A DNA stretch of 64,000 nucleotides from Sinorhizobium saheli (GTDB taxonomy: Bacteria > Pseudomonadota > Alphaproteobacteria > Rhizobiales > Rhizobiaceae). The stretch is from positions 1 to 64,000 of the forward strand of contig NZ_LNQB01000062.1 of assembly GCF_001651875.1 (NCBI RefSeq). Reading direction: 5' to 3'. Position 1 is the first letter of the stretch. Every line of letters begins with the position of its first letter. Below the pieces are notes generated by a model that had not been told where the DNA came from, made no database searches, and worked only from the letters and a program-made list of their open reading frames with translations. Below, piece by piece: positions 25,475 to 35,736 of this stretch. A program made the position numbers and the translations under genes.

Positions 25475-25488
25475 TTGATGCTCATCAA
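25475..25488. promoter_or_regulatory. FixK/FNR box
   Basis: TTGATGCTCATCAA, a perfect site 91 bp upstream of the carbamoyltransferase homologue. The GNAT-like gene on the other side starts 143 bp away and is a weaker candidate target. Confidence 0.66.
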
Positions 25489-25578
25489 AGCCGGCGCGTC
25501 GTATTTGTCGTTCAATTCCTAACGCACTGCTGCGCAAAGGTCGCAGTTCCTGCGCAACTCAAAGTGACGGGGCATGCC

Positions 25579-26607
25579 ATGTCCACCAGTCTCCGGGGCC
25601 GCAGCGTCCTGACGCTCGACGAATTCACTTCAAGGGAGATCGGGTTCCTGTTGCAACTCGCCGCCGAGTTGAAGGCCGACAAGCGAAGTGGCATTGAAAT
25701 CCCACGGCTCAATGGCAAGAATATCGCGCTTGTCAGCGAGGACGATTCTATCGGGACTCTCCTCGGATCAGAAATTGCAGCCTATGATCAAGGCGCGCGC
25801 GTCGTCAGTCTCACGCTCCCCGCGAGCCATCCGGGGCGTTGCGGATCGATCAAGGACACGGCCCGCGTGCTCGGCAGGATCTATGACGCTATCGAATATT
25901 GCGGCCACGCTCGGACCCTGAAGGAGCTGGCGGCACATGCCCACGTGCCTGTCTGCAATGGCTTTACCGATGAATCCCTGCCAATACAGGCATTGGCAGA
26001 TTTGCTGACGATGCAGGAAGTGGCGGACAAGGCGCTGCCGGAAGTCACGACCGCATTCCTGGGCGACGGCCGCTGTGCTATTGCCGGGTCACTGGCCATC
26101 GGAGCGGCCAAGCTCGGCATGGACTTCCGCATTGTCTCGCCGCCAATCTTCTGGCCCGCTTCGTCCTTCATCGACGAACTGGCGTCGGAAGCGCACAAGA
26201 ACGGCGGCAAGTTCACGGTCCTGGAACACGTCGGCGCCGGAGTGTTGGGCGCCGATTTCGTCTACACGGCTTCGTGGCTGGGAGAGCAGGAGGCGGGTTG
26301 GGCCGAGCGCATCAGGCTGCTGGCGCCTTTCGGCGTCAAGGCCAATGTCATGGATGCGACCGACAATCCAAATTGCAAGTTCATGCATTGCTTGCCTGCC
26401 TTCCACGATAGCAGCTCGAAGGCCGGCGCCCGTGTTGCGAAGCAGTTCGGCCTCGACTGCATGGAAGTCTCGGATGCGATCTTTGAATCGAAAGCGTCCG
26501 TGGTGTTCGACCAAGCGGAAAACCGGATGCATACGGTCAAGGCCATTTTTGTCGCGACCATTGGGGGCCCGAGACCAGTGGGCGAGATAGAGGCCGACGA
26601 CGACTAG
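25579..26607 (+). CDS. Ornithine carbamoyltransferase homologue with degenerate active site
   Basis: A 342-residue protein colinear with ornithine carbamoyltransferase: SIKDTARVLGR, ADLLTMQE, HCLPAFHD (about 270) and FDQAENRMHT (about 310) are intact. Key ligands are not. STRTR is SIGTL (57-61), YRG is YCG, HPTQ is LPIQ (134-137), the NNMGNS ornithine loop is CAIAGS, and the DVWVSMG region is ASWLG. These residues bind carbamoyl phosphate and ornithine in the family, so ordinary OTC activity is unlikely. It may bind another ligand or be regulatory. A long frame upstream (to 25249) is antisense to the GNAT-like gene and not part of it. The FixK box suggests low-oxygen expression. Confidence 0.85.
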   Translation: MSTSLRGRSVLTLDEFTSREIGFLLQLAAELKADKRSGIEIPRLNGKNIALVSEDDSIGTLLGSEIAAYDQGARVVSLTLPASHPGRCGSIKDTARVLGRIYDAIEYCGHARTLKELAAHAHVPVCNGFTDESLPIQALADLLTMQEVADKALPEVTTAFLGDGRCAIAGSLAIGAAKLGMDFRIVSPPIFWPASSFIDELASEAHKNGGKFTVLEHVGAGVLGADFVYTASWLGEQEAGWAERIRLLAPFGVKANVMDATDNPNCKFMHCLPAFHDSSSKAGARVAKQFGLDCMEVSDAIFESKASVVFDQAENRMHTVKAIFVATIGGPRPVGEIEADDD

Positions 26608-26617
26608 CCGAGACGAT

Positions 26618-26638
26618 CCCTTAGTTTGCGGCTAAGGG
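26618..26638. terminator. Hairpin after the carbamoyltransferase homologue
   Basis: CCCTTAG and CTAAGGG arms with a seven-base loop begin 11 bp after the stop codon. There is no T tract, so it may be a weak terminator or a processing barrier. Confidence 0.45.
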
Positions 26639-26726
26639 CCCGTTGAGGGCCTCTAACCAGTGTTGCGGATCCATAGGCTTGAAGCCAACGAGCGGCTTGA
26701 CGAGAGGCAGGCACTTCTCACAGATA

Positions 26727-27410
26727 TCAGCGTAGGTTGCTACGGGCGCAAGTTCGGTTTGACCACTGGCGCGCGATACCCTCGTGGAACCAGTTTACCG
26801 CCCCGAAGGCGAGGACCACGAGGAATGCGGCCACCAGGCCGTAGTCCTGCGGCACGCCGAGCAGAAGCGCAGCGCTGCCGCCGATGATTGCCCAAAGCGC
26901 AGGGATCAAGAGGAGCCATCGCGCGACGCGCCAAGATCCCAGCAGCAGGATTCCGATCGTGAAGATCGTGGTCGGGCAGGGTGCGACGCCGAACACAGGC
27001 ACCGCTGGGTAGATGTGGCCGAATAGCCACCCGAGAGCCTGATAGAGCAGGATCGCGTAAGCGGCGAGTGCAAGTCCGGCGACCGTGCGAACATCATTCG
27101 AGGGCGCCAATCGGAAAATGGGCGAGACAAGTGGAGCGGCAGCGAGGAGCAGCGCTTGGAGGACGAACACCGCGCCGAAGAGCCGAGCAGCGGGATTGAT
27201 GCTGGTGAAGAATGACCAATGGTAGCCCACGCCGTTGACAAGCCACATAAGCGCCAGGATCGCCATAATCAGCACGGTGGAGGTCCGGGACCGCCAGAAT
27301 AGGAGACCGAGCGCTGTAAGGCCGAGAACGTAAGCGACCGCGGGCAGCGGTGAGATCGCGGCATTATAGGCGGCGAAGACCTGGAAGAACTGCTCCTCAG
27401 TGAACGGCAT
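26727..27410 (-). CDS. DUF6064-like polytopic membrane protein
   Basis: A 227-residue membrane protein starting MPFTEEQFFQVFAAYN with about seven hydrophobic helices and conserved-looking loop motifs (WLVNGVGYHWSFFTSINPAA, APCPTTIFTIGILL). This pattern fits the DUF6064 family. Function is unknown. The first methionine of the frame (27467) lies before a Cys/His-poor non-family stretch and is less likely. A one-mismatch FixK-like sequence lies 57 bp upstream of the chosen start. Confidence 0.78.
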   Translation of the reverse strand: MPFTEEQFFQVFAAYNAAISPLPAVAYVLGLTALGLLFWRSRTSTVLIMAILALMWLVNGVGYHWSFFTSINPAARLFGAVFVLQALLLAAAPLVSPIFRLAPSNDVRTVAGLALAAYAILLYQALGWLFGHIYPAVPVFGVAPCPTTIFTIGILLLGSWRVARWLLLIPALWAIIGGSAALLLGVPQDYGLVAAFLVVLAFGAVNWFHEGIARQWSNRTCARSNLR

Positions 27411-27466
27411 GGCATGCCCTCCGATGCGGAAACACCTCAGCATCGCCCACATTGCGGTCACCAACA

Positions 27467-27480
27467 TTGAGCCAGGTCAT
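27467..27480. promoter_or_regulatory. Weak FixK-like site
   Basis: TTGAGCCAGGTCAT has one mismatch to TTGA-N6-TCAA and is 57 bp upstream of the DUF6064 start. With a single imperfect half-site, support is modest. The remainder of the 27411-27720 gap shows one start-less open frame and no recognised gene. Confidence 0.3.
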
Positions 27481-27723
27481 GTGAATGGAGAAGTTTTCCT
27501 GAAGCAAGTCGCGTCCACTCCTCAGCGCAGATCGGGGCGACTTTCCGCAAAACGCAGATCGGCGGCAAGAAGCTAAAGGCCTGCACGACGTGGCGGCCTA
27601 CTCGGTGCATGGCGAAATCGAACGTCAAAGGCCCGACGAAGCGACCAAGAGATTGTCCGACCGAGCCGAAAGGCGGTTGACCAACATTAGAAGTTGGGAG
27701 GTTCTAGCCGCGTCGACGTATCT

Positions 27724-27737
27724 TTGATCCGCATCAA
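27724..27737. promoter_or_regulatory. FixK/FNR box
   Basis: TTGATCCGCATCAA, a perfect site 64 bp upstream of the beta-CASP nuclease start at 27801. Confidence 0.68.
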
Positions 27738-27800
27738 GTCGCCCGCCTGCGCAAATGTGCATGCTTAGCCATGCCATCTTTTCAAATCAGGTCTGTGACC

Positions 27801-29396
27801 ATGGCGATTGAACCGACCATCCGCTTTCATGGGGCAGCCGGGACCGTTACGGGTTCCTGCCAACTCGTCGAATTCGGTGCGACGAAGATCCTGGTCGACT
27901 GCGGCCTGTTTCAAGGGTCAAAGACGGAGAAGGAACTGAACTACCGTCCCTTTCCCTTCAACCCTAAGGCGATCGACGCCGTCATCCTGACGCATGCGCA
28001 TATCGACCATTCCGGCCTGCTGCCGAAGCTTGTCAGGCTTGGCTACGACGGCCCGATCTTCGCGACGCCCGCGACCACCGACCTATGCTCCGTCATGCTG
28101 GCGGACTCCGCCCACATTCAGGAGAGCGAAGTCGATCAGCTTAATCGCCGCAATTTGCGCCGCGGCCGGGATCCTGTGACGCCGATTTACATCGCGCGCG
28201 ACGCCGCTGCCGCGATCACACTATTTCGGCAGGTGCGTCTTGGCTCTTGGGAGAAGGCTGGCGAGGGAGTTCGCTTCCGTTTCTGGAATGCCGGCCACCT
28301 GCTCGGATCTGCCTCGGTCGAGATGGAGATCGGTACCGGGCCGTCGCCGTTGCGCCTGCTGTTTTCCGGCGACATCGGGCCGCGGCACAAGCTCCTGCAG
28401 TTTGATGCGAAAGCACCTAGCGGCTGGGACTATGTCATCTGCGAGAGCACCTATGGCAATGTCGAGCGCGAGGAAGCGGACGATGCCGCTCGACGTCACA
28501 TCCTGCGTTCCGAGGTGTTGACTGCAGTGCATCCGAATGGCGCTCTTCTCATCCCCTCTTTCGCCGTGGAACGGACGCAGGAACTGCTAACCGATCTCGT
28601 CTATCTAATGGAGACGGGTGCCGTCCCGAAATGCCCAATCATCATTGACTCTCCGCTCGCGACCCGTGCGAGCGAGATATTCCACAGACACGCCCGCGAG
28701 CTTGAGAACGGGGATGCTCTAATTCGGGGATTAGAGTCGAAGAACGTTCGCTTTACCGAAACGGCGGAGCAATCCAAGGCGGTCGACCTCATCAGGGGCT
28801 TCCATATTATCATCGCTGCGAGCGGAATGTGCGAGGCCGGGCGCATTCGGCATCGCTTGAAAAATTGGCTCTGGAGAGATGAGGCGACCGTCCTGTTGGT
28901 CGGGTACCAGGCGAACGGCACCCTGGGGCGCCTCCTTGAAGACGGTGCCTCGGTCGTGCGCATTCAGGGGGAAGATATCAGCGTCCGAGCTCGGATCAGG
29001 AAGCTCGACATCTATAGTGGCCATGCCGACGGCGCAGAGCTTGCCGACTGGGTAGGGGCGCGGCAGCCGATCAGCGCTGGTGTCTTTCTCGTCCACGGAG
29101 AAGACGAGGCACTTCAAGGCCTCAGGGAACGTCTGTCCACCTCCCTACCAGAAGATCGCCTGATCCGGCCTAGATTGGACAGCGCATTCCGTCTTGGCTG
29201 GCAGGGCGCAGTTGAGATTTCCGGAGCGGTCGCCCCGCCTCGCATCGATCCCGTACGGGCAGGAAGGACGGATTGGCACAACGATTTCCAGAAGCTCGTC
29301 CTCGATCTTCAGGACGAATTGGCCAAAGCCGCGGACGATAAGGCACGCGGTGTCGTGATCCGACGGTTGCGCCGTGCCCTGCAGGAAGAAGCATGA
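27801..29396 (+). CDS. MBL-fold beta-CASP RNA-processing exonuclease-like protein
   Basis: A 531-residue metallo-beta-lactamase protein of the Ysh1/CPSF73-like beta-CASP group. It has the zinc motif HAHIDHSG (about residue 65), further His/Asp ligands (WNAGHLLGSASVE, FSGDIG), the beta-CASP block with IPSFAVERTQELL and SGMCEAGRIRHRL, and the C-terminal SGHADGAEL. Such proteins cleave RNA. An in-frame ATG at 27771 is possible, but family similarity starts at MAIEPTIRFHGAAG. The FixK box 64 bp upstream suggests RNA turnover is adjusted under low oxygen. Confidence 0.92.
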   Translation: MAIEPTIRFHGAAGTVTGSCQLVEFGATKILVDCGLFQGSKTEKELNYRPFPFNPKAIDAVILTHAHIDHSGLLPKLVRLGYDGPIFATPATTDLCSVMLADSAHIQESEVDQLNRRNLRRGRDPVTPIYIARDAAAAITLFRQVRLGSWEKAGEGVRFRFWNAGHLLGSASVEMEIGTGPSPLRLLFSGDIGPRHKLLQFDAKAPSGWDYVICESTYGNVEREEADDAARRHILRSEVLTAVHPNGALLIPSFAVERTQELLTDLVYLMETGAVPKCPIIIDSPLATRASEIFHRHARELENGDALIRGLESKNVRFTETAEQSKAVDLIRGFHIIIAASGMCEAGRIRHRLKNWLWRDEATVLLVGYQANGTLGRLLEDGASVVRIQGEDISVRARIRKLDIYSGHADGAELADWVGARQPISAGVFLVHGEDEALQGLRERLSTSLPEDRLIRPRLDSAFRLGWQGAVEISGAVAPPRIDPVRAGRTDWHNDFQKLVLDLQDELAKAADDKARGVVIRRLRRALQEEA

Positions 29397-29520
29397 GACG
29401 CCGAGCCGGACTATAAGCCGAGAGCAGGGGAGCACGGGTTTGGCATCATGCCGGCCTGACGAGTGCTCCACGATCCTGATCCGCGTCGATCGACTGACAG
29501 GCAGTCATGAATGCCGCGAA

Positions 29521-29534
29521 TTGATGCGCGTCAA
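29521..29534. promoter_or_regulatory. FixK/FNR box
   Basis: TTGATGCGCGTCAA, a perfect site 56 bp upstream of the HtrA protease start. Confidence 0.68.
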
Positions 29535-29589
29535 TGCATCGGCGGGCAAAACCGGCTGAAGTTCCGCCATCAACCCATGGAGCGCGACG

Positions 29590-30915
29590 ATGCTCAAGAT
29601 CTCGAGCCTGCTGGTTCTAGCTGCTCTTTTCGATGCCTTCGGAGGGACCGCCGAAGCGACTGGCATCGGCGCGGATGTGTCCGAGATATTAGAGCGGGTG
29701 CGACCGGCGGTCGTCAGCATCCGAACCGTCAGCAGTGGGATCTTCAGAAGCGAGCTGCTCGAAGATCCGAATGTACGGAAGGTCCTCGGTCTTCCCGATG
29801 AGGTATTCATCGTTCAAACTGGGGCGATCGCGACAGGGTCCGGCGTGATTATCGATCCGGGCGGCTACATCGTTACCAGCCGCCACCTGGTTGCCGATGC
29901 CGATGATGTGTCCGTGACGCTCGCGGATGGACGGATTTTCCAGGCCGATAGGGTAGGGGAGGATGCGCCGACCGACCTCGCCGTGGTTAAGATCGATGCC
30001 TCAAAACTCGCTGCGCTCAAGTGGGGAAATTCATCCGAACTAAAGGTCGGTGATTTTGTGGTCGCGGTAGGCAGTCCTTTCGGGCTGACGCAGACGGCGA
30101 CCTTCGGCATCGTGAGCGGCTTGGGCCGCTCGGGGCTGGGTGCCGATGAATACCAGGATTACATCCAGACCGACGCGGCCATCAATCCGGGGAATTCCGG
30201 CGGAGCGCTCGTCAATGTCTCTGGCGAGTTGATCGGCATCGCCCGCGGGGTCGCCGCTCCAGATCAAGCGAGCACCGGCATCGGCTTTGCAATTCCGTCG
30301 AATATCGTGGCGCAGATCGTCCGCGAGCTGATCGCCTACGGAGAATACAAGCGTGGCTGGCTCGGCCTTTCGGTAACGGCCGCCCCGGATGCGCAAGACG
30401 GGAGTGCCACTCAGCCGCAAGGGCTTATCGTGACCGAGCTCGCCTGCAATTCGCCGGCGGAGCGGCAAGGCGTACGCCTTGGAGATGTGATCATGGCCCT
30501 GGACGACCGGGCATTGCCGACGGAGTCAGCCTTCAGGAATGCGATCAGCCTGCTTCCAGCGAACGCCCGCATCACACTCGATATCCGTCGGGGAGAAGCG
30601 TCGCAGAAGCTGAGCGTGACGCTCTCTGATCCGGCCGCTGATCGCGACGCCTCTGACCAAGGCTCAGTCGTCGTTGAGTTTCCATACGCGAGCGGCTCAA
30701 CGGCTTGTGCGCCGTCGGGACCGGTCCTCGTCGATGTTGCGCCCGGCAGCACCGCCTATTCGGTCGGGCTGAGGACCGGCGACTACCTGACGGCCATCAA
30801 CGGCAAACCGCCCGTGTCAGCCGATCAAATCGGAAGCGTCCTGGAGGGCACGGAAGGCGGTGCTTCCATCGACATCCTGCGCGCAGGAACCGCATACCGC
30901 GTCGATGTTCAATAG
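29590..30915 (+). CDS. HtrA/DegP-like periplasmic serine protease with two PDZ domains
   Basis: A 441-residue protein with a signal peptide (1-22), a trypsin-like domain and two C-terminal PDZ domains (about 255-340 and 365-440). The catalytic triad is His in TSRHLVADA (about 98), Asp in PTDLAVVKI (about 130) and Ser in NPGNSGGALV (about 205). It should degrade or refold misfolded envelope proteins. The second PDZ is shorter than usual and lacks some glycine turns. The FixK box makes it a low-oxygen envelope-stress gene. It is followed by about 270 bp with no identifiable feature. Confidence 0.93.
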   Translation: MLKISSLLVLAALFDAFGGTAEATGIGADVSEILERVRPAVVSIRTVSSGIFRSELLEDPNVRKVLGLPDEVFIVQTGAIATGSGVIIDPGGYIVTSRHLVADADDVSVTLADGRIFQADRVGEDAPTDLAVVKIDASKLAALKWGNSSELKVGDFVVAVGSPFGLTQTATFGIVSGLGRSGLGADEYQDYIQTDAAINPGNSGGALVNVSGELIGIARGVAAPDQASTGIGFAIPSNIVAQIVRELIAYGEYKRGWLGLSVTAAPDAQDGSATQPQGLIVTELACNSPAERQGVRLGDVIMALDDRALPTESAFRNAISLLPANARITLDIRRGEASQKLSVTLSDPAADRDASDQGSVVVEFPYASGSTACAPSGPVLVDVAPGSTAYSVGLRTGDYLTAINGKPPVSADQIGSVLEGTEGGASIDILRAGTAYRVDVQ

Positions 30916-31183
30916 CGGCAAGCAGGCCGTTCACATCCGGCAAGTTGCCTTTGCCCGGAGCTAGGGGAATGCCAGGAATGATCGCTGATAGTTGGAACAA
31001 TTGCCGGCGAATTCCGGCATACACATGACGTTTGTCTGCTGCTCGTCTGGATCTGGTTCACGGATCACCGATCAATAGAGCGTCCGCACCTCGGGAAGGT
31101 GATGGCCTCTACGCCGCGCGGCGATCGAGACTGGGACCACGCAGCTGAGACAGCCATTGAAAGCGACGCTGCAGCACCAGCGG

Positions 31184-32383
31184 CTAGCGCTCGGTGATAG
31201 CGACCCCATCCTTAATCCGATCGCTCGGGTAAAGAATGACGCGATCTCCAGGTAAAAGACCTTCTCGGATTTCGACTGCGAGGCTGTTCCTCTGACCGAC
31301 GCCGACGGGGCGCAGTTGCGCGCGTCCCTCTGCGGCGACGAAGACGGCCCAATCTTCGCGTTGCCGGAACAAGGCGCCAAGCGGCAGCCTGAGGACTTCG
31401 CCTTCGAACAGGATGACCCGCACGTCGACGCGATAACCGTGCCCGAGCGAACGCCATCGTTCCGGTGGATCGGCAAAATCCAGGACGACATCGACCCGCT
31501 GCTCCTCGATGCCGAGGGCCGATATCTTGGTTTGACCGAAAGGCTCGATGCGTTGCACGACAGCCTTGAGATCTTCTCCGCCCCAGCCGGTGACAAGCGC
31601 TTGCTGGCGTGGCTTGATCCGGACCGCATCCTCCGAGAGGAGATTGGCCACGATTTCCAGATCCGTAGGATCACCGATGTCGAGCAATGGCGTTCCTGCC
31701 TCAACGACGCCTTCGCTGCGGCGCATGACATGCAGGACGACGCCGCTGACCGGCGCCGTCACGGCGACGCATTCGCACGCACCGCTGCGACTCCTGATCT
31801 CCTGGCGCGACAAGAGCCGCGACCGGGCTTGATGAAGCTCGTGCTCGCGCACTTTCAGACCAGCTTCGGCCGTAGCGAGATTAGCTTGTGCGACGCTATA
31901 GGCACGCTCCGCATCTTCCAGGGAGCGCTGCGAGATCGTCCTGCGCTCGATCAGCATGCGGGCGCGCGCGCGCTCTCCCTCGGCAAAGGTCAGGTCGGCC
32001 TTGGCCTTGTTGAGTTCGGCGGCGGCGAGATTATGCGCGGCCCGAGCTGCCTCGACCGCCGCCTGCAGCTCCGCCTCCGTGCGCGCGTCGAGAAACGCGG
32101 GCGCAGCGGGCTCGATCTGCGCGAGCAAGGTTTCGCCGGCCTTGATGACGTCGCCGGGCTCGGCGGTGATGCGTTGCAACTGACCACGCAACGGCGCGTG
32201 AAGTGTGTAGACGTCGCGCACCCGCGTCTCGCCCTCCTCGTCGATCGTCACGCGCAACGTTCCGGTCTCAGCAACGGCGAGGTCGACCTGAAAAGGCTGC
32301 GGGCGCAGCGCATAGGCGACGCCGACCACGAGCAGGATCAGTAAGCTGCCCCAGATGGCCAATCTGCGCTTCGCGACGCTCAC
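31184..32383 (-). CDS. HlyD/RND-type periplasmic adaptor of an ABC efflux system
   Basis: A 399-residue membrane-fusion protein starting at a GTG (VSVAKRRLAIWGSLL). An N-terminal transmembrane anchor (about 8-24) precedes a lipoyl/barrel-sandwich domain split by a long coiled-coil hairpin (about 95-190, rich in Ala/Glu/Arg), then beta-barrel and membrane-proximal domains. AAGGGAG lies before the GTG, and the gene begins three bases after the permease stop, indicating coupling. With the permease and ATPase upstream it forms a MacAB-like exporter; the outer-membrane partner is not in the window. A dead fragment of a homologue lies at 2635-2953. Confidence 0.92.
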   Translation of the reverse strand: MSVAKRRLAIWGSLLILLVVGVAYALRPQPFQVDLAVAETGTLRVTIDEEGETRVRDVYTLHAPLRGQLQRITAEPGDVIKAGETLLAQIEPAAPAFLDARTEAELQAAVEAARAAHNLAAAELNKAKADLTFAEGERARARMLIERRTISQRSLEDAERAYSVAQANLATAEAGLKVREHELHQARSRLLSRQEIRSRSGACECVAVTAPVSGVVLHVMRRSEGVVEAGTPLLDIGDPTDLEIVANLLSEDAVRIKPRQQALVTGWGGEDLKAVVQRIEPFGQTKISALGIEEQRVDVVLDFADPPERWRSLGHGYRVDVRVILFEGEVLRLPLGALFRQREDWAVFVAAEGRAQLRPVGVGQRNSLAVEIREGLLPGDRVILYPSDRIKDGVAITER

Positions 32384-32385
32384 GG

Positions 32386-34758
32386 CTACTCCCTTGTCTT
32401 CAGCACGGCGATCAGATCCAGGCGATCGAGCCGCCGGCGCACGACTGCAGCGCAAATCAGCGTGGCCGTCAGCGCGATCAGGCCTGCCTCGCCGTAGGTC
32501 GCATCCCGCAGCACCAGCGGCACGCGGTAGAGTTCCGTCTCGAAGGCACTCGTCATGTACCACGCGAGGCCGTAGCCGATCGCCGCGCCAAGCGGAATCG
32601 CAATCCAGGTGAGAATGCCGACTTCTCCGAGGAGAATGTAGGAGATCTCCCAGCGGCTGAAGCCGAGGACACGCAGTGTCGCGAGTTCGCGGGCCCGTTC
32701 AGAAAGCGCAATGCGGATCGAGTTATAAGTGACGCCGACGGAGAGCGTCACCGAGAAGGCGACGAAGAAACCGATGAAAATGAAGATCGTCTCGCCCATG
32801 GTCTTGTAGAAGGTGTCGATTGCAGCCTGGCGGAAAAGAACGGAGGCGATGTTCGGGATGTCCTTCAGTCTCTTCAGTAGGTTCTCGCGGCTTCGGGCAT
32901 CGACACGGATGTGCAGGCCGCTCACGACGCGGCCATCGTCGGCGATGCGATTGAGCGCGGCCATGTCCATGTAGGCCGGCGTGCCGAGATAGGTTTCGAA
33001 AATCTGCGTCACCGGCAGGCTTACTCGGGCCTGGCGGTCTTCCAGGAGTTCGACGGCGACGGTGTCGCCGGCCCTGACGTTCAGAAGTTCGGCGAGCTTG
33101 CGCGAGATCATGACCCCGCCCGGAGGAACCTCAACGCGGCCGCGCTCGACGTCGAAGACGGGACTGAGGACGGCGCCGGCCGGAACGCCGATGATTCCCT
33201 GACGCTCGACGATATGCCCGTGGCTGATGCGCGCCGATGCATGGCGATAAGGTTCCGCCGACAGGACGCCAGGCAGATTCTCGAAGTCTGTCACTGTGTC
33301 GACGGGCTGCAGGTCGTTGAAGGCAATAGTAGCGTCCTGGTGCTGCCCACGCTCGAAAGCCGTTTCGGCGAGGGAGTCGATAGCGTCTACCCATTGCAGT
33401 GCCATGATCAAGACAGCCATAGACATTGCAAGTCCCAGGCTGGCGAGGAAAGCCCTGACTGGCCACCTGATGATGCGCCGTAAGATCATGCGCGACGGTT
33501 CGTCGAGCGCGCCGGCAAGAGCCGTTCGTGAAGCCCAGCTACGGCGATAGATCGGCGGGGAAGGTGGGAGCATTGCTTCCGCAGGCGGAAGGCTGACAGC
33601 GCGATGCACGGCGGCGAGGCTGCCGGCAAGCGCCGCACCGAGGCTGATCGCACCGGCGATGACGAAGCCGGCAGGCCCTGGACGATAGAGCAGAAACGGA
33701 AAGCGATAGAACTTGGTGTAGAGTTCCGTATTCCAGTGGCCGAGCCAGGCACCGAGCAACGATCCGATCAGGACGCCAATCGTGCCGATGACGAGCACCA
33801 TCTTGGCGTAATGCCAGCCGATTGCCAGATTGCCGTAGCCAAAAGCCTTCAGGAGCCCGATCTCGCGGCGCTCCGTCTCGATCAGCCGTGCCATCACCAT
33901 GTTGGTCAGGAACGCCGCGACTGCCAGGAAGATCGTCGGCATGATCCGGGACATATTCTTCTGCTGGGCGATTTCGCTTTCCAGAAACCAGTTCGAGGTC
34001 TGGTCGGCGCGATCATAGGCACCGATGCCGCCGAATGGAGCCAGGATGCCGTCGAGCCGCTGAATGACGTCCTTTTCGTCTGTGCCGGGCAGGAGGCTGA
34101 GGCTCACGCTGTTGAATGAGGCTTTAAGGTCGAATGCGGCGGCCAGCGCATCATGGCCCATCCACAGGATCCCGAAACGCTCGTCGTCCGGCATCAAGCC
34201 GCCGGGAGCGATCGCATAGACGAATTCAGGGCTAAGGGCGGTACCGACGACGTGCAACGTGCGTTTGCGCCCCCTCAAGACTGCTTCGAACGTGTCGCCG
34301 GGCTTCAAGCGGTGGGCTTCCGCGAAGGGCTCGCTTACGACCACCTCGTTCGGGCGCGTCGGGTCAATCAGGCGACCTCTCCGGATTACCAGCGCGTTCA
34401 GTAGCTCAGGGCCCCGCTCGGGCAGCGACAGCAATTGGGCAACGACCGGCTCGGCAAAGCCCGGCATGTCGAGAATAGCGCCTTCGACGATGCGCGTTTC
34501 GGCGAGGCGCACACCTGGGATTTCCGCGATGTCGCGGCCAAGATGTTCGGGCACACGCTTTGCCTGAGCAAACACATCAGCAAAGCGCGTCCTCTCGTAG
34601 TAGGCGGCGGTCGTTTCCTCGAGCGCCTCGATTGTCGTCAGCGCCATGATGAGCAGGGCGGTGCCGGAGGCGATCACCAGCGCGATGGCAAGAACCTGGG
34701 CCTTCAGCCTCCAGAGTTCACGAAGCAGCTTTCGATCGAGACTGCTCATCATGCTCAC
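32386..34758 (-). CDS. FtsX-like ABC transporter permease, large form
   Basis: A 790-residue permease with two FtsX-like halves, giving about ten transmembrane helices and two large periplasmic domains, as in LolC/MacB-type exporters of the DUF214 group. Helix blocks are at about 20-42, 270-385, 430-455 and 665-785. It begins at a GTG that overlaps the ATPase stop in GTGA and ends three bases before the adaptor gene, so ATPase, permease and adaptor form one operon. Probably exports a lipophilic compound or lipoprotein-like substrate. Confidence 0.92.
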   Translation of the reverse strand: MSMMSSLDRKLLRELWRLKAQVLAIALVIASGTALLIMALTTIEALEETTAAYYERTRFADVFAQAKRVPEHLGRDIAEIPGVRLAETRIVEGAILDMPGFAEPVVAQLLSLPERGPELLNALVIRRGRLIDPTRPNEVVVSEPFAEAHRLKPGDTFEAVLRGRKRTLHVVGTALSPEFVYAIAPGGLMPDDERFGILWMGHDALAAAFDLKASFNSVSLSLLPGTDEKDVIQRLDGILAPFGGIGAYDRADQTSNWFLESEIAQQKNMSRIMPTIFLAVAAFLTNMVMARLIETERREIGLLKAFGYGNLAIGWHYAKMVLVIGTIGVLIGSLLGAWLGHWNTELYTKFYRFPFLLYRPGPAGFVIAGAISLGAALAGSLAAVHRAVSLPPAEAMLPPSPPIYRRSWASRTALAGALDEPSRMILRRIIRWPVRAFLASLGLAMSMAVLIMALQWVDAIDSLAETAFERGQHQDATIAFNDLQPVDTVTDFENLPGVLSAEPYRHASARISHGHIVERQGIIGVPAGAVLSPVFDVERGRVEVPPGGVMISRKLAELLNVRAGDTVAVELLEDRQARVSLPVTQIFETYLGTPAYMDMAALNRIADDGRVVSGLHIRVDARSRENLLKRLKDIPNIASVLFRQAAIDTFYKTMGETIFIFIGFFVAFSVTLSVGVTYNSIRIALSERARELATLRVLGFSRWEISYILLGEVGILTWIAIPLGAAIGYGLAWYMTSAFETELYRVPLVLRDATYGEAGLIALTATLICAAVVRRRLDRLDLIAVLKTRE

Positions 34759-35474
34759 CAGGCGAGTTCGCCGGGGGCGCGCTGGACGGCGTTCTGCCGC
34801 ATTTCGACGATGCGCCCATCGGCAAAGTAGAGCACGCGATTGGCGATCTCGGCAATAACGGCGTTGTGGGTGATGAGCGCCGTGGTTGTGCCAAGCTCGC
34901 GATTGATCTTGAGGATTGCCTCGAGCACCAGGATTCCCGTCTTGCTGTCGAGTGCGCCCGTTGGCTCGTCGCAGAGAAGCAGATCGGGGCGCTTGGCGAT
35001 GGCGCGGGCGATGGCGACGCGCTGCTGTTCGCCACCGGAAAGTTGCGCCGGGAAATGATCGAGCCTGTCGCCGAGGCCGACGATCGAAAGTGCTTCAACC
35101 GGTGACATCGGATTTCTAGCGATCTCCGTCACCAGGGAGACGTTTTCGCGCGCGGTCAAGCTGGGGATCAGATTGTAGAATTGGAAAACGAAGCCAACAT
35201 GATCTCGGCGGTAGAGGTTGAGGGCGCGTTCACTATCCATCCTGAGGGGCTGGCCGCGAAACATGACGGTGCCCCGCGTGGGTGTATCGAGTCCGCCCAA
35301 TATATTGAGCAATGTCGATTTGCCGCTGCCGGATGGCCCCAGAAGAACCACCAGTTCGCTCTCACGAAACTCCACGTCCACCCCGCGCAGGGCGTGAACT
35401 TCTACCGCACCCATCCGATAAATCTTGGTGAGCTCGTGTGCCTCAAGGGCAATGGCCGATGCCTCGTTCTCCAC
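34755..35474 (-). CDS. ABC transporter ATP-binding protein (LolD/MacB type)
   Basis: A 239-residue ABC ATPase from a GTG at 35474, picked because GAGGAG lies six bases upstream and the family begins with [14 protein letters not shown]. Walker A is [10 protein letters not shown] (about 50), the signature is LSGGEQQR (about 145), Walker B is [12 protein letters not shown] and the switch His is in ALITHN. The open frame continues upstream to 35696 but that part has no family similarity. It is the first gene of the exporter operon; no FixK box lies upstream. Confidence 0.92.
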   Translation of the reverse strand: MENEASAIALEAHELTKIYRMGAVEVHALRGVDVEFRESELVVLLGPSGSGKSTLLNILGGLDTPTRGTVMFRGQPLRMDSERALNLYRRDHVGFVFQFYNLIPSLTARENVSLVTEIARNPMSPVEALSIVGLGDRLDHFPAQLSGGEQQRVAIARAIAKRPDLLLCDEPTGALDSKTGILVLEAILKINRELGTTTALITHNAVIAEIANRVLYFADGRIVEMRQNAVQRAPGELAW

Positions 35475-35736
35475 GACAAGCTCCTCGGAATGCCGACCCG
35501 CCGTTGTGCCGTTGTGTTGCTGTTCCTCGCTCAATCCAGTGGATTCCGAAATGCACCGCGAGATCTCAGGAGCGTGAACTTTAACAGATCCTTTGCCATT
35601 CGGGGGTGACGTGGGCGCGCTGCGGCCGAGCTGCCTGGGAAACAGCCTCCGGTGCGCATCTCTAGTCAATCGCTGTGAGAAGCCTCCCGCCCGCAAAACG
35701 AGTCAAAACTATTGCGAACGGGGAAGGCGGGGATGG

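Noticed and set aside
27520-27728. Open frame of about 60 codons reading AAYSVHGEIERQRPDEA
   Set aside because: Protein-like composition, but no usable start codon, and it runs through the FixK box. Possibly a remnant.
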